From Babylonia areolata (Eukaryota > Mollusca > Gastropoda > Neogastropoda > Buccinidae): DNA of 64,000 nt. The stretch's first letter is position 1. Each line of letters starts with the position of its first letter. Made by a program: the position numbers and the translations under genes. This document shows positions 31,630 to 41,372 of the stretch, one piece after another. The stretch lies in the NCBI RefSeq assembly GCF_041734735.1, contig NC_134878.1, positions 39,041,213-39,105,212 of the forward strand. The letters are read 5' to 3'. A model generated the notes under the pieces. It saw nothing but the letters and a program-made list of their open reading frames with translations. It ran no database searches and was not told the origin of the DNA.

Positions 31630-31745
31630 TATGCATTGCCGACACAAATAATTTGGTATGTTGTAGAAGCGATCTAAAACAGGGGGTGGGGCAGGACAGA
31701 CAGAGAGAACAGATGTGTTAAATTAATATTCACTGGACACTGTTC

Positions 31746-31781
31746 ATTCTGACGCCTCCTTGAACTACTGAAACTGAAACT
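31746..31781 (-). mobile_element. SINE 3'-tail fragment (CTGAAACTGAAAC family)
   Basis: GACGCCTCCTTGAACTACTG plus the AAACTGAAACTG tail equals the terminal part of the SINE family at 32360-32736. Only the tail is present. Confidence 0.5.
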
Positions 31782-31864
31782 GTTCATTCTGTTCGGGATG
31801 TAAACCACTGCTTCCTCTATTTTTCATGAATTTTGTAACAAAGCACCGATCTACTGTTTTGCAG

Positions 31865-34800
31865 AATCTGCTCACATCATGGAACCAGAGGATGGAGGCG
31901 ACAGCTTTCTTGTTGACCTTGCTGCATCCTATACATCATAAGGAAAACGTGTCGACACAAGTTTTGATTCAACAGATGACGAACCTTTGTCAAGAATAAA
32001 GCTTTCTCAATTCAGTTCATCCGTTGAAAAGCCTTTCGTGTCTAAAATTGGTGAAAGTTTCAAATCAGCGGACGAGGAGCCGCTCATCTATAAATTGTGC
32101 CAAAGTTAAAAAATTATTCTGCCCTTATGGATCCTACATATTTCCCCTCAGATGAAGTTGACAAATCAGAAGTGAATGACAGTTATTACATTGATAAAGC
32201 CAGAAATAAGAGAAAACGCCGCAAGAGAAACACAACCGAATATTCCGGAGCGATTGATCAAGCAGTCTGCAAGTTTTGAGGCACAGAGATCTTACTAAAG
32301 GGAGTTACAATTACACAAAACCAGAATTTGTAATTTGTTATCTGCCAATGGACCTTGCACTGCGTTCGGACAAATCCATATACGCTACACCACATCTGCT
32401 GGGCAGATGCCTGGCAGCAGCATAACCCAACGCGCTTGTCAGGCCTTGAGTGCATGCTTATATATTTATGTACCTGTCAGAGTGGATTTCTTTTTATATA
32501 ATTTGGCCAGAGGACAACCATGGGTTCTTTTTCAGTGCGCCAAGTGCGTGCTGCACATGGGACCTCGGTTTATCGTCTCATCCAAAAGACTAGACGCTCA
32601 GTTTGATTTTCCAGTCAAACTTGGGAGAAAGGGAGAGAGCGGGATTCGAACCAACACCTTCACAGACTCTGTACTGGCAACTGAGCGTCTTAACCATTCT
32701 GCCACCTTTCTCCTCCTTGAGAAACTGAAACTGAAACAATGGACCTTGCAGGCGTGCCGTTTCCTCCTGACGGGTACTGTTTTTGTCGAAGCAACTGTCA
32801 TTCACCTAGAAGACATCACACCTTTAGAACTGGGAATTTGTCTGTGTGATTACTTGGAGGAAAGAGGAAGACGAAAACGAACCGTATCTCAGATTATTTT
32901 ATAATGTGCACGGATTTCGAAGCCCTGGTCACTGGAGTAATGATGTAGCTGATCTCCTTACTCAATTTTTTTGCGGACTGGTCAGAAATAGTTGTAAGAA
33001 TTTATTCCAGCGATCCTTCAGTTCCGTTTCATGTAGTTTGTCATGCAGCTGGAAAAGGGGATCAAGAGTCCATCACATTTGCATTCACTGCAATTGAGCC
33101 AAGCCACTACGATGGCGGTGTTGCGATTCCCAGGCGAAGAAAATCCACAGCTGCCCAGCTTCGCAGCAATAGAGTAACTTATCCGCCCAGTGTCAATTAT
33201 ACTACTACGTTTTCCTCAATACAGAACACCATCTGTTCAACATCTGATCTCCATGACATTACTTCTCCAAGATCCTATCTCCATGAACACTGCTTCCCTG
33301 TCTCCCAGTATCCTTCGGGAATTTGCTGATCATGACAACACTGATCCAGTTGACGCGGCGGGTTTCCAAAGCAACATGGTTCCAGTCTCACCCGTTTCAA
33401 CTTCACCCTGTCTTTCTGGGACACATACTCCAACTCCACCTGGTCTTCATGGCATTAACTGCGCAGTACCCGCTTCTCCTGTCTATGACAATGCTGCTGC
33501 CACTCTGCTGGACAACGCTTCTCGAAGCTGTCATTGTCACTCCACGAAAAAAATAAGTATTCAATACCCCAGTAACAACAAAATCGCTCTTCAGAAAAAG
33601 AGAAGCAAAGCATACATTGCGGAAGAAAAACATTCGAAAACAGTACATCTTCAGGGAAAGGAATACATCTCTCAAACTGGGAAGGTTATTCCTGCTAAAG
33701 CTGTGAGGCCAACTGACTGCTCAAAATGTAGAAACCACTGTGCAGAGATCATCCCGGAAGAAAAAAGGCAGCAGCTCTTTGAGGCATTTTACAGGCTCGC
33801 ACGCTACGAAATGCAGAAAGATTTCATATGTGCAAATGTACAAGAGAAAAACACCATCACCAAGCTTTGCCAAGACAACCTGCCTGTACCCAAGAGATGT
33901 GCAGTTGCACGTGTCTACAATTTCAACGTGGACGGAATCATCCACCAAGTGTGTAAGAAGTTTTAAACGGCAACGCTGGCAGTTGGGGTGGGGCATATTG
34001 ACCATGCCAAGGAGAGTGACAGCGGGGGATCTTTCAGCTCAACAACGAAACGAGGCAAAAAGCGACCTAACAACAAAACTCCAGAGGAGGCGACGGAAAA
34101 GGTCAAACAACACATAGCGGCATTTCCTGTTGTTGTGTCGCACAGTGCCAGGAAAGACACCAAGAAACTGTTCATGTCATCCGACCTAACTCTTCAGAAG
34201 ATGTATTAGTTGTAAGTAGAAACGTGTGGTTAGGACAAGCAGCAGCCAGTGTCACAAAAGTAGTACCGACAAATTTTCAAAGAGAACTTCAACGACTTTT
34301 CCACACACCAAAGAAGGACCAGTGTACTACAACATGCGCGATTCACATGACCGAAAAGGATAAAGCAACTGAAGAGAAAAAACTGCTGTATCAAAATTAC
34401 ATCAGAAACAAGGAGAGGGCTCACCAAGAGAAAGAAAGAGACACAAAAAAGAAGCCACTGAAAATCACAAGAAGCATGTCATCACCATGGACGTACAAGC
34501 GTCCTTCAGTCACCATGTGGGCTTGTGAGTCAGTTACATTACAAGCGCAAGCTCTCGGTGTACAACTTCACAATCTACTCACTGGCTGACAAAAAAGGCA
34601 CCTGTTTCACATGGAATGAGAGTGAAGGGAAACGGGGATCCTGTAACATTGCCACTCGCCTGTACATGTACTTCAAATCAATTCCAAGAACAGTGGAGGA
34701 AGTGATTATTTACTCAGACTGTTGTGCTGTTCAGAACAGAAACCAGTTTTTGGCGGCTACCTTGATCCATGCCGTCAATAGATTGACATAGAAGTGATCA

Positions 34801-35386
34801 CCCATAAATACCTCGAGACAGGACACAATCAAATGCAGAGTGATTGCAAGCATGCTGCAGTCACGTTTGCCAAGAAACACACTCCAGTCTACACATCGAG
34901 TGGCTGGCGAATAGCGAGAAGGACCAACCCATACATCGCCATCCCCATCAGCCACAAACAAATTCTATATTTCAAAACACTGGCAAAGTCAACCATAAAA
35001 AAAATACTAGGACAGACACTGATGGTTGCAAAACATCAAATGCCTTCAGTTTCTTAAAGGCCAGTGAGATCTGCTCCAGTTCAAGTACAACTTTGACGAA
35101 GAAGACTTTCTTACACTCCCAGTCACTGGGTCCAGCAAGTGAGGCCACGCCTCTTCCCTTCAGTCAGACATACCAGTCTGTTGCTCATTTCTCAGGCAAA
35201 AAGAAAAAAACAGAAAAACAACAACAACAACAACAAAACAATCAAACAAACAAACAAAAACACGATTATCTGCTGTCCTGTGCATCGCAGTTCATTCCAG
35301 AAGAAAACTATTACTTCTACAAAGATCTCCCTGCCAGTTCATCTATCAATATCAAGCTTCCAGTAGACGAAGATGATTCAGCATAG
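31865..35386 (+). pseudogene. DUF7869-like protein gene, decayed, with a SINE insertion
   Basis: A stretch of connected fragments in several frames recalls a large invertebrate protein family that I believe is Pfam DUF7869, thought to descend from an RNase H-fold transposase. In order: ATG at 31879 with an acidic N-terminus; KARNKRKRRKRN near 32190; CSKCRNHCAEIIPEEKRQQL near 33720; ARVYNFNVDGIIHQVCKKF to 33963; NNKTPEEATEKVKQHIAAFP near 34070-34130; FHTPKKDQC near 34300; LHYKRKLSVYNFTIYSLADK near 34530-34590; SDCCAVQNRNQF near 34716 (family signature SDxCGGQNRN, here GG changed to AV); ITHKYLETGHNQMQSDCKHA near 34797; FIPEENYYFYKDLPAS near 35292, ending at the stop at 35386. An in-frame TAA near 31937, at least four frame changes and a SINE make it non-functional. 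It lies in the receptor intron, same strand. Confidence 0.7.
32360..32736 (-). mobile_element. tRNA-derived SINE (CTGAAACTGAAAC family), minus strand, with target duplication
   Basis: Flanked by a perfect 14-bp duplication CAATGGACCTTGCA (32346-32359 and 32737-32750). On the minus strand it starts near GTTTCAGTTTCAGTTTCTC, has A box TGGCAGAATGG and B box GGTTCGAATCC, and ends with a GGTGTAGCGTATATGGATTT-type 3' region. It splits the DUF7869-like pseudogene. Confidence 0.9.
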
Positions 35387-35722
35387 AAACATCATGATCC
35401 ACTTGACTGACATCATCTGTATGCATTCCTTATTCAACGTAAAAGTGAAACAGTAGTGCGTGGAAATGTACAGTTTTGTTGTTCATGACACTTTCTCTTC
35501 TTTTTGCTTAGACTCATAGGCTTCATACAGACAGGATGACTGCACTGAATATTCATTTTATGTTTTATTAAAGAGAAAAAAATGTCACTGATTGAATATA
35601 ATTCATTATGTTAAGAACTAAAAGATTGCAAACTTAGTGAACCAGTCACCGCTATGAAAGTGTTGAGACATTTTTGAATCGGATCAGTACAAAGGAGTTT
35701 CAATGGACAACTTTTCTCAAGT

Positions 35723-35723
<1 letters not shown>

Positions 35724-35764
<41 letters not shown>
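35724..35764. repeat. (GT)n microsatellite
   Basis: Pure GT array following TCAAGTAAGTG, a perfect splice-donor-like sequence also seen at 31467. Confidence 0.95.
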
Positions 35765-35766
<2 letters not shown>

Positions 35767-35951
35767 CTCTCTGTCTCTCTGTCTTTCTCTTTTTCCTTAC
35801 TCTGTCTGTCTGTCTGTCTCTCTTTTTTCTCTGTCTCTGAAAGAGAGAGAGAGAGAATTCGCTACTGCATGTTTTTGTTCGACTGACTTGTTTTATTTGG
35901 TTGAATTTAATGACAGGTGGTATTGCATTTGGGCTTGTTCTCTGTCTCTCA

Positions 35952-35956
<5 letters not shown>

Positions 35957-35998
<42 letters not shown>

Positions 35999-36012
35999 GC
36001 ACGCACGCACAC
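35957..36012. repeat. (CA)n/(CGCA)n microsatellite
   Basis: CA array that changes to ACGC repeats at its 3' end. Confidence 0.95.
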
Positions 36013-38045
36013 ATCCTACCAACACACTAACCTCACTGCTGCATGTCTTTTGTGACGAATTAGTTTCAAAATGGTTCTGTTATATTACAAAATATTTTTT
36101 CATAAAGGCTACATTCCGATTTAAAAAAACAAAAACAACTATCACTGCACTGTTGAGTTTGTTTTGTTTCTGCTTAAATAAAAACCATTTGCTTACACTT
36201 CTCACCTTAATACCATATGGATATTTGAAGTAGAAGGTCTACCCTCCTGTGCAGATTCAGTGGCAGCAAAATCCGTGGCCATTATGACCAGTATTTCCTC
36301 ACAGCAACAGAACCGTTTCTCATTATACCGTGTTTATGTACACGTTGTGAGGAAATTTGCCAACGAAACCACCCTAGGTAAAAGACTGTGATTATGGTTA
36401 TGAATTAAGGTTCTCCAGTCCGTGATTGCTTGGTGATTTAATCTTTGCTTTTGCCTGGGCCTTGATTTTAGATAAGGCTCTTTGGTAGCAGCCACTGGTG
36501 GCTGCTTCTGCCTCCAGGCACGTTCAACATGTTTACGGCTGTAATGCAGATTGTTTCTGTTACCCGACCTTTCTTGCTGCCCAGTCCTAAGCGTAGCAGT
36601 GGTAGCTACGGCCCTTTTGTAGGACAAATAACATGGGCGTCTACTGTTTCTCAACGGGCATGCGGAAAGACCTTCTCCTCAGTATAGCTCACGTAAATGT
36701 TAATCATACAAATATTAAGATGTAGATTGAATGAAACTCATGATTACCAAACAGGAGTGAATGATCTTTCTACTGGTAGCAAACATGCGCATATTAATGG
36801 TTTCAATGTTTTTATAATCTCAGTTTGCTCTCCTGTAAAATTGGCCGATTTGATGGCCCTTAAGCAGGCACCCGTCGAGTGTGAGTGTGTGTGTGTGTGT
36901 CTGTGTGTGTGTTGTATAACTAGTAGAGGAACAAAGCTGACAACGTGACAAACACAAGAGCAACCAGAAATTAAGTCCATGAGGTATGTTACCATACTAC
37001 TACTTGGGGGCGTGGAGTCACTTGTTTTAGTTTGGGTTCGTGACCTTATGATTTTAACCAGGTTTTGGTAAGGAATACTATATCAAAGTTTTTTTCAAAA
37101 ATGTAATCAGAAATATAGTCAGTCTTTTGATCAGGGCATACATATTAAGCGTGTGTCAGGTCAGGTCATTAGATCTGCTACTGGTAACCTGTAATCCAAT
37201 ACAACCTGTTCAGGGTCGGGTTGCCGGCGACTAAACCGGCTCTCCCACCGCTCCCTTCCGGGACTGGTGAGGCGGGTGGCTAGACACCCTTATTGAATTA
37301 AAAACGAGATCCGTAAAAGGGACGTCGGCTCAGGAGAGCCACCAACGGCCATCTAGCTCCACCGTGCTGTGTGCATGCCACACGCAGTTGGCCCCCGGGG
37401 TGTGTCTACCCATGCATGCGAAGTCTGGATCCGGCTGAATCTGCGGAAGAAACCTATCGGTTCAACGGAGAGGAAGACGGTTACAGCAACGCACTGTGGA
37501 GTGCAGAGAGCAAGATGAGACACCGAAAGGATATCTTGGTCATCCACTGCATCCGTGCTCATCCTCCAGTCGTCTCGACTTAGTCTTGCCACTGGAAATT
37601 GGTGGACCCGGACGAGAGAGTGAGGTCGACGTTGCGCAACTCCTCTTCACTTTCAACAAACTCATCGCGCAAGTCATCAGTCATCCTCAGTGACCTTTCA
37701 TCCTTCATCATTTCATCACCCCCAAGTCCTGTGGCGACAGGCGAGCGACGAAACGACAGGTGTGGGTACACTGGCAGTCGCAGCCGCAGACCTGCACGCA
37801 GGCGGCTCAGGCCATAGGGTCGTTCTTCGTCGACAGGAGCAGCGATGGAGCTCGGCAGCCGTCTGAGCGTCTGAGCAGCCCTCTTTAGGAATGCACTGCT
37901 CACCTCCCTGGCATGAGGAAGGGGCTAGAAAAGGTGCCCTAAAAATTGCCTGCTCCATATCACCCTGGCCAGCATACCGCGGCTGGCGGGGACCCTACAT
38001 CAGCGGTCAAAACAAAGAGAAAGAAAAAAACAAAAAAAAAAAGGA

Positions 38046-38545
38046 TCGTTCCTCTCACCATTGGTACTTGGAACATAAGGACTCTCCTGGACAAAGATAA
38101 CGCGGACAGACCCCAAAGGAGAACGGCACTAGTTGCATCCGAACTCGCCAGATACAACATTGACATGGCAGCCTTGAGTGAGACTCGGCTTGCAGGCGAA
38201 GACGAGCTCTGTGAACGGGGATCTGGTTACACCTTCTGGAGCGGACGAGGAAGCGAAGAGCGACGTGAGGCTGGCGTTGGTTTTGCAGTAAAAACAGCAC
38301 TTGTCAGCAAGCTAGCTGGAATCCCAAAGGGAGTCAACGATAGGCTTATGACCATGAAACTCCCACTGGCATCTGGCCAGAAGCACCTCACCATTGTCAG
38401 TACCTACGCCCCAACCATGACCAACCCGGATGAAGTGAAGGCGAAGTTCTACGAGGACCTTCACTCTGTCATTGCTGCTATCCCGAAAGCAGACAAGCTC
38501 ATCATTCTAGAGTTGGCTCTGACTACATCTCCTGGGATGGAGTGA
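38046..38545 (+). CDS. LINE A endonuclease (APE-type) segment
   Basis: Part of an open frame from 37946. Reads TIGTWNIRTLLDKD near 38058, DMAALSETRLAGEDEL near 38162, GVGFAVKTALVSKL near 38273, TIVSTYAPTMTNPDE near 38392 and FYEDLHSVIAAIPKADKL near 38448. The expected GDFNARVG catalytic loop is missing: about 15 bases are deleted near 38510, and the following codons (RVGSDYISWDGVIGK) lie in another frame. The enzyme nicks target DNA in intact relatives; this copy cannot. Confidence 0.8.
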
Positions 38546-39540
38546 TTGGAAAGTACGGTGTGAGCCACTGCAACCCAAATGGATTGCTTTTGCTTCAGAC
38601 CTGTGCAGAGCACGAACTGCTGATAACCAACACAGTTTTCTGCCTCCCTACCCGTAACAGGACGTCATGGATGCACCCTCGCTCAAAGCATTGGCATCTC
38701 ATCGATTATGTCATCGTCAGGAAAAGGGATAGGCAAGATGTCCGTGTAACAAAGACCATGTGCGGCCCCGAGTGTTGGACAGACCATCGCCTTGTAGTCT
38801 CGAAGCTAAATATTCGAATCCAGCCCAAGAGACGCCCCCAAGGCCAGAAGGCTCCAAAACGGCTCAACATCCCTAAGCTGAAAAACATCACCATCAAACA
38901 GTCCTTTGTGGAGCTGCTGGAAGATCGTCTGGAATCCGCCTCTCTGGACAACCAGAATGTAGAGTCTGACTGGAGGACCCTGCGTGAGCTGATCTATAGT
39001 ACAGCTTCAGAGACCCTGGGACCCATGACCAGAAAGCACAAAGACTGGTTATATGAAAACTGTGATGAAATCAAGCAGCTTCTGGATGAGAAACGCCGTC
39101 TGCATCAAGCCTACCTGAGCAACCCAAAGTCCACATCAAAAAAGGATGCGTACAATGCCATCCGCAGGACTGTTCAGCAAAAGTTACGCCAGATGCAGGA
39201 TAAGTGGCTGAGTGACAAAGCTGATGAGATCCAGGGATATGCTGACAGGCACGATATGAAGAGGTTCTATGATGCCTTAAAAGAAGTCTATGGCCCCACA
39301 TCCTCAGGATCATCCCCCCTCCTCAGTGCAGATGGAAATACCTTGATCACCGAGAAGGAGAAAATTCTCGAACGCTGGGCTGAGCACTTCAACAGTATCT
39401 TAAATCGCCCTTCCTCCATAAATGATGAAGCCATAGACCGTCTCCCACAAGTCCCCATCAACAAAGCACTGGACGATCCGCCAACACTTCTTGAGACCCA
39501 GAAAGCAATCCGGTGGCAAAGGATGGAGGCACTGTGCTGA
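38542..39540 (+). CDS. LINE A linker between endonuclease and RT
   Basis: Endonuclease end with SWMHPRSKHWHLIDYVIVRK near 38667 and CWTDHRLVVSKL near 38776 (the terminal DHR/SDH-type motif), then a helical, charged linker through 39500. The frame is lost near 39512, where about 15-20 codons before the RT appear deleted. Confidence 0.75.
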   Translation: MIGKYGVSHCNPNGLLLLQTCAEHELLITNTVFCLPTRNRTSWMHPRSKHWHLIDYVIVRKRDRQDVRVTKTMCGPECWTDHRLVVSKLNIRIQPKRRPQGQKAPKRLNIPKLKNITIKQSFVELLEDRLESASLDNQNVESDWRTLRELIYSTASETLGPMTRKHKDWLYENCDEIKQLLDEKRRLHQAYLSNPKSTSKKDAYNAIRRTVQQKLRQMQDKWLSDKADEIQGYADRHDMKRFYDALKEVYGPTSSGSSPLLSADGNTLITEKEKILERWAEHFNSILNRPSSINDEAIDRLPQVPINKALDDPPTLLETQKAIRWQRMEALC

Positions 39541-39571
39541 CTGAGAAGCTCCATCAGCTGTACTCACTCAT

Positions 39572-41101
39572 GTGGAAAGAATCCCCCAGGATTTCAAAGA
39601 TGCATCTATCATTCACTTGTACAAGCGAAAGGGGAACCGGCAAGCCTGTGATAACCATCGGGGCATTTCCTTGCTCTCCATCGCAGGCAAGATACTTGCC
39701 AGGATCCTACTAAACCGCCTCACAGCACACCTTGACCAAGGCCAATGTGGATTCCGGAAAGAGCGCGGAACCACTGACATGGTGTTTGCTGCAAGGCAGC
39801 TGCAAGAGAAATGTCAGGAGCAAAATGCTGATCTGTTCTCCACCTATGTCGACCTCACTAAGGCCTTCGACACCGTGAGTAGAGAGGGACTGTGGAAGAT
39901 CATGGCCAAGTACGGATGCCCTCGGAAATTTATTTCCTTGGTCAGCCAATTCCATGAAGGCATGCAGGCTCAAGTCCAGGACAATGGCGAAACATCTGCT
40001 CCTTTTGCTGTCACAAATGGTGTCAAGCAAGGCTGCGTCCTGGCTCCAACGCTGTTCAGCCTCATGTTCTCTGCAATGCTTATTGATGCCTTCAGAGATG
40101 GCGATGTTGGAATCGGCCTAAAGTACCGAACAGATGGCAAGCTGTTTAACCTCAGAGACTTTTTGTTTGCTGATGATTGTGCCCTCAACACTGGATCTAA
40201 AGCTGACATGCAACTCAGCGTCAACAAGTTTGCCACTGCCAGCAGGAACTTCGGCCTTACCATCAGCATGAGGAAAACTGAAGTTCTCCATCAGCCAGCC
40301 CCAGGGAAACCCCACGTTGAGCCCAACATCACAGTCAACGGTCAGAGACTCAGTGCGGTGGAGCGGTTCACATACCTTGGCAGCACACTGTCACGAAATG
40401 CGACCATTGACGATGAAGTGAACGTCAGGATTGCAAGAGCAAGTGCAACTTTTCCAAATGTCTGGAACAGAAGAGGCATTAGCCTTGAGACCAAGCTAAA
40501 AGTCTACAGAGCAGTAGTTCTCCCCACACTACAGTACGCCTGCGAAACTTGGACAGTGTACCAACGACATGCCAAGAAGCTGAACCACTTCCACACAACA
40601 TGCCTCAGGAAGATACTGAACATCATGTGGCAAGACAGGACCCCAGACACAGAGGTGCTCGCAAAAGCCAGCCTTCCCAGCATCTTCATCATCCTGATGT
40701 AGTCCCAGCTTCGCTGGGCTGGACACGTGGCACGCATGCCAGACCATCGGCTGCCCAAAAGGCTCTTCTATGGCGAGCTGCAACAAGGGAAGAGATCACA
40801 CGGAGGTCAGAAGAAGCACTTCAGAGATACTCTGAAAGTCTCTCTGAAAGCGTTTGATATCAACCCTGACTCCTGGGAGGAATCTGCAGTGGACCGTGAC
40901 AAATGGCGCGCTGCTGTGCACAAAGGCGCCAAGTTGTGCGAGGCCAACAGGACTGCTGCAGCTGTTCAGAAGAGGCAGGCCAGAAAGTCACGGGCAAACA
41001 AGCTCCCAGACAATGATATGCCTGTCTTTGTCTGCCCCAACTGTCAGCGAACATTTTGTGCGCAGATTGGACTATTCAGACATCTGCGCATTCACAGATA
41101 G
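39572..41101 (+). pseudogene. LINE A reverse transcriptase and C-terminal zinc finger
   Basis: RT blocks in order: DFKDASIIHLYKRKGNRQAC near 39585, GISLLSIAGKILARIL near 39660, QCGFRKERGTTDMVFAARQL near 39744, FSTYVDLTKAFDTVSREGLW near 39838 (first catalytic Asp), GVKQGCVLAPTLFSLMFSAM near 40020, DFLFADDCALN near 40158 (catalytic AspAsp), YLGSTLSRNATIDDE near 40375, LQYACETWTVYQRH near 40530. After an in-frame TAG at 40700-40702 the same frame continues with QLRWAGHVARMPDHRLP and ends in a C2H2 finger CPNCQRTFCAQIGLFRHLRI and stop at 41099-41101. Apart from that TAG the 1.5 kb is open, so decay is moderate. Confidence 0.85.
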
Positions 41102-41372
41102 ATTCATGAGTATCTCCAGCCGTCTCGACAATGTCTTGCCACTGGGTCCAGATAGCCCGGGATTAGAGAGTGAGGCTGACGACCTGCGTAACTCTCCCTC
41201 GCTTTAATCCGGGTCAAGCACAATCATGATTTCAAACTACACCGCGCAACGCCTCGTCCTGTGGCGACGGGGGAGTGGCGAAGCAGCAGGTGTAGATACA
41301 CTGGAAGCTGTAATCACTAGCCTGTACACAGGCGACCCAGGGCATAGGGTCGCTCTCTACTGGACCGAAGGT

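Larger units (their letters stand above)
35387..37179. other. intronic stretch with microsatellites
   Basis: Contains a GT array at 35724-35764, CT-rich DNA to 35850, a CA array at 35957-36012 and a GT run at 36887-36911. A GC-richer block at 36240-36660 may be part of an unrecognised repeat. No gene recognised. Confidence 0.5.
37180..41372 (+). mobile_element. RTE-like LINE with C-terminal C2H2 finger (LINE A), nearly full length
   Basis: About 4.2 kb. A GC-rich 5' UTR (37180-37945) precedes an APE endonuclease, a linker, an RT with FADDCAL and a C-terminal C2H2 finger. The copy is broken by a short deletion in the endonuclease near 38510, a deletion with frameshift near 39510-39580 and an in-frame TAG at 40700-40702. 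A ~260-bp block of the 5' UTR (about 37562-37835) recurs after the stop codon (about 41112-41372). Assignment to the RTE group rests on the endonuclease and RT motifs and could instead be a neighbouring clade. Confidence 0.82.

Noticed and set aside
32600-32720. Candidate tRNA gene on the minus strand
   Set aside because: A and B boxes are good but it lies inside a complete SINE with target duplications, so it is a SINE head rather than a tRNA gene.
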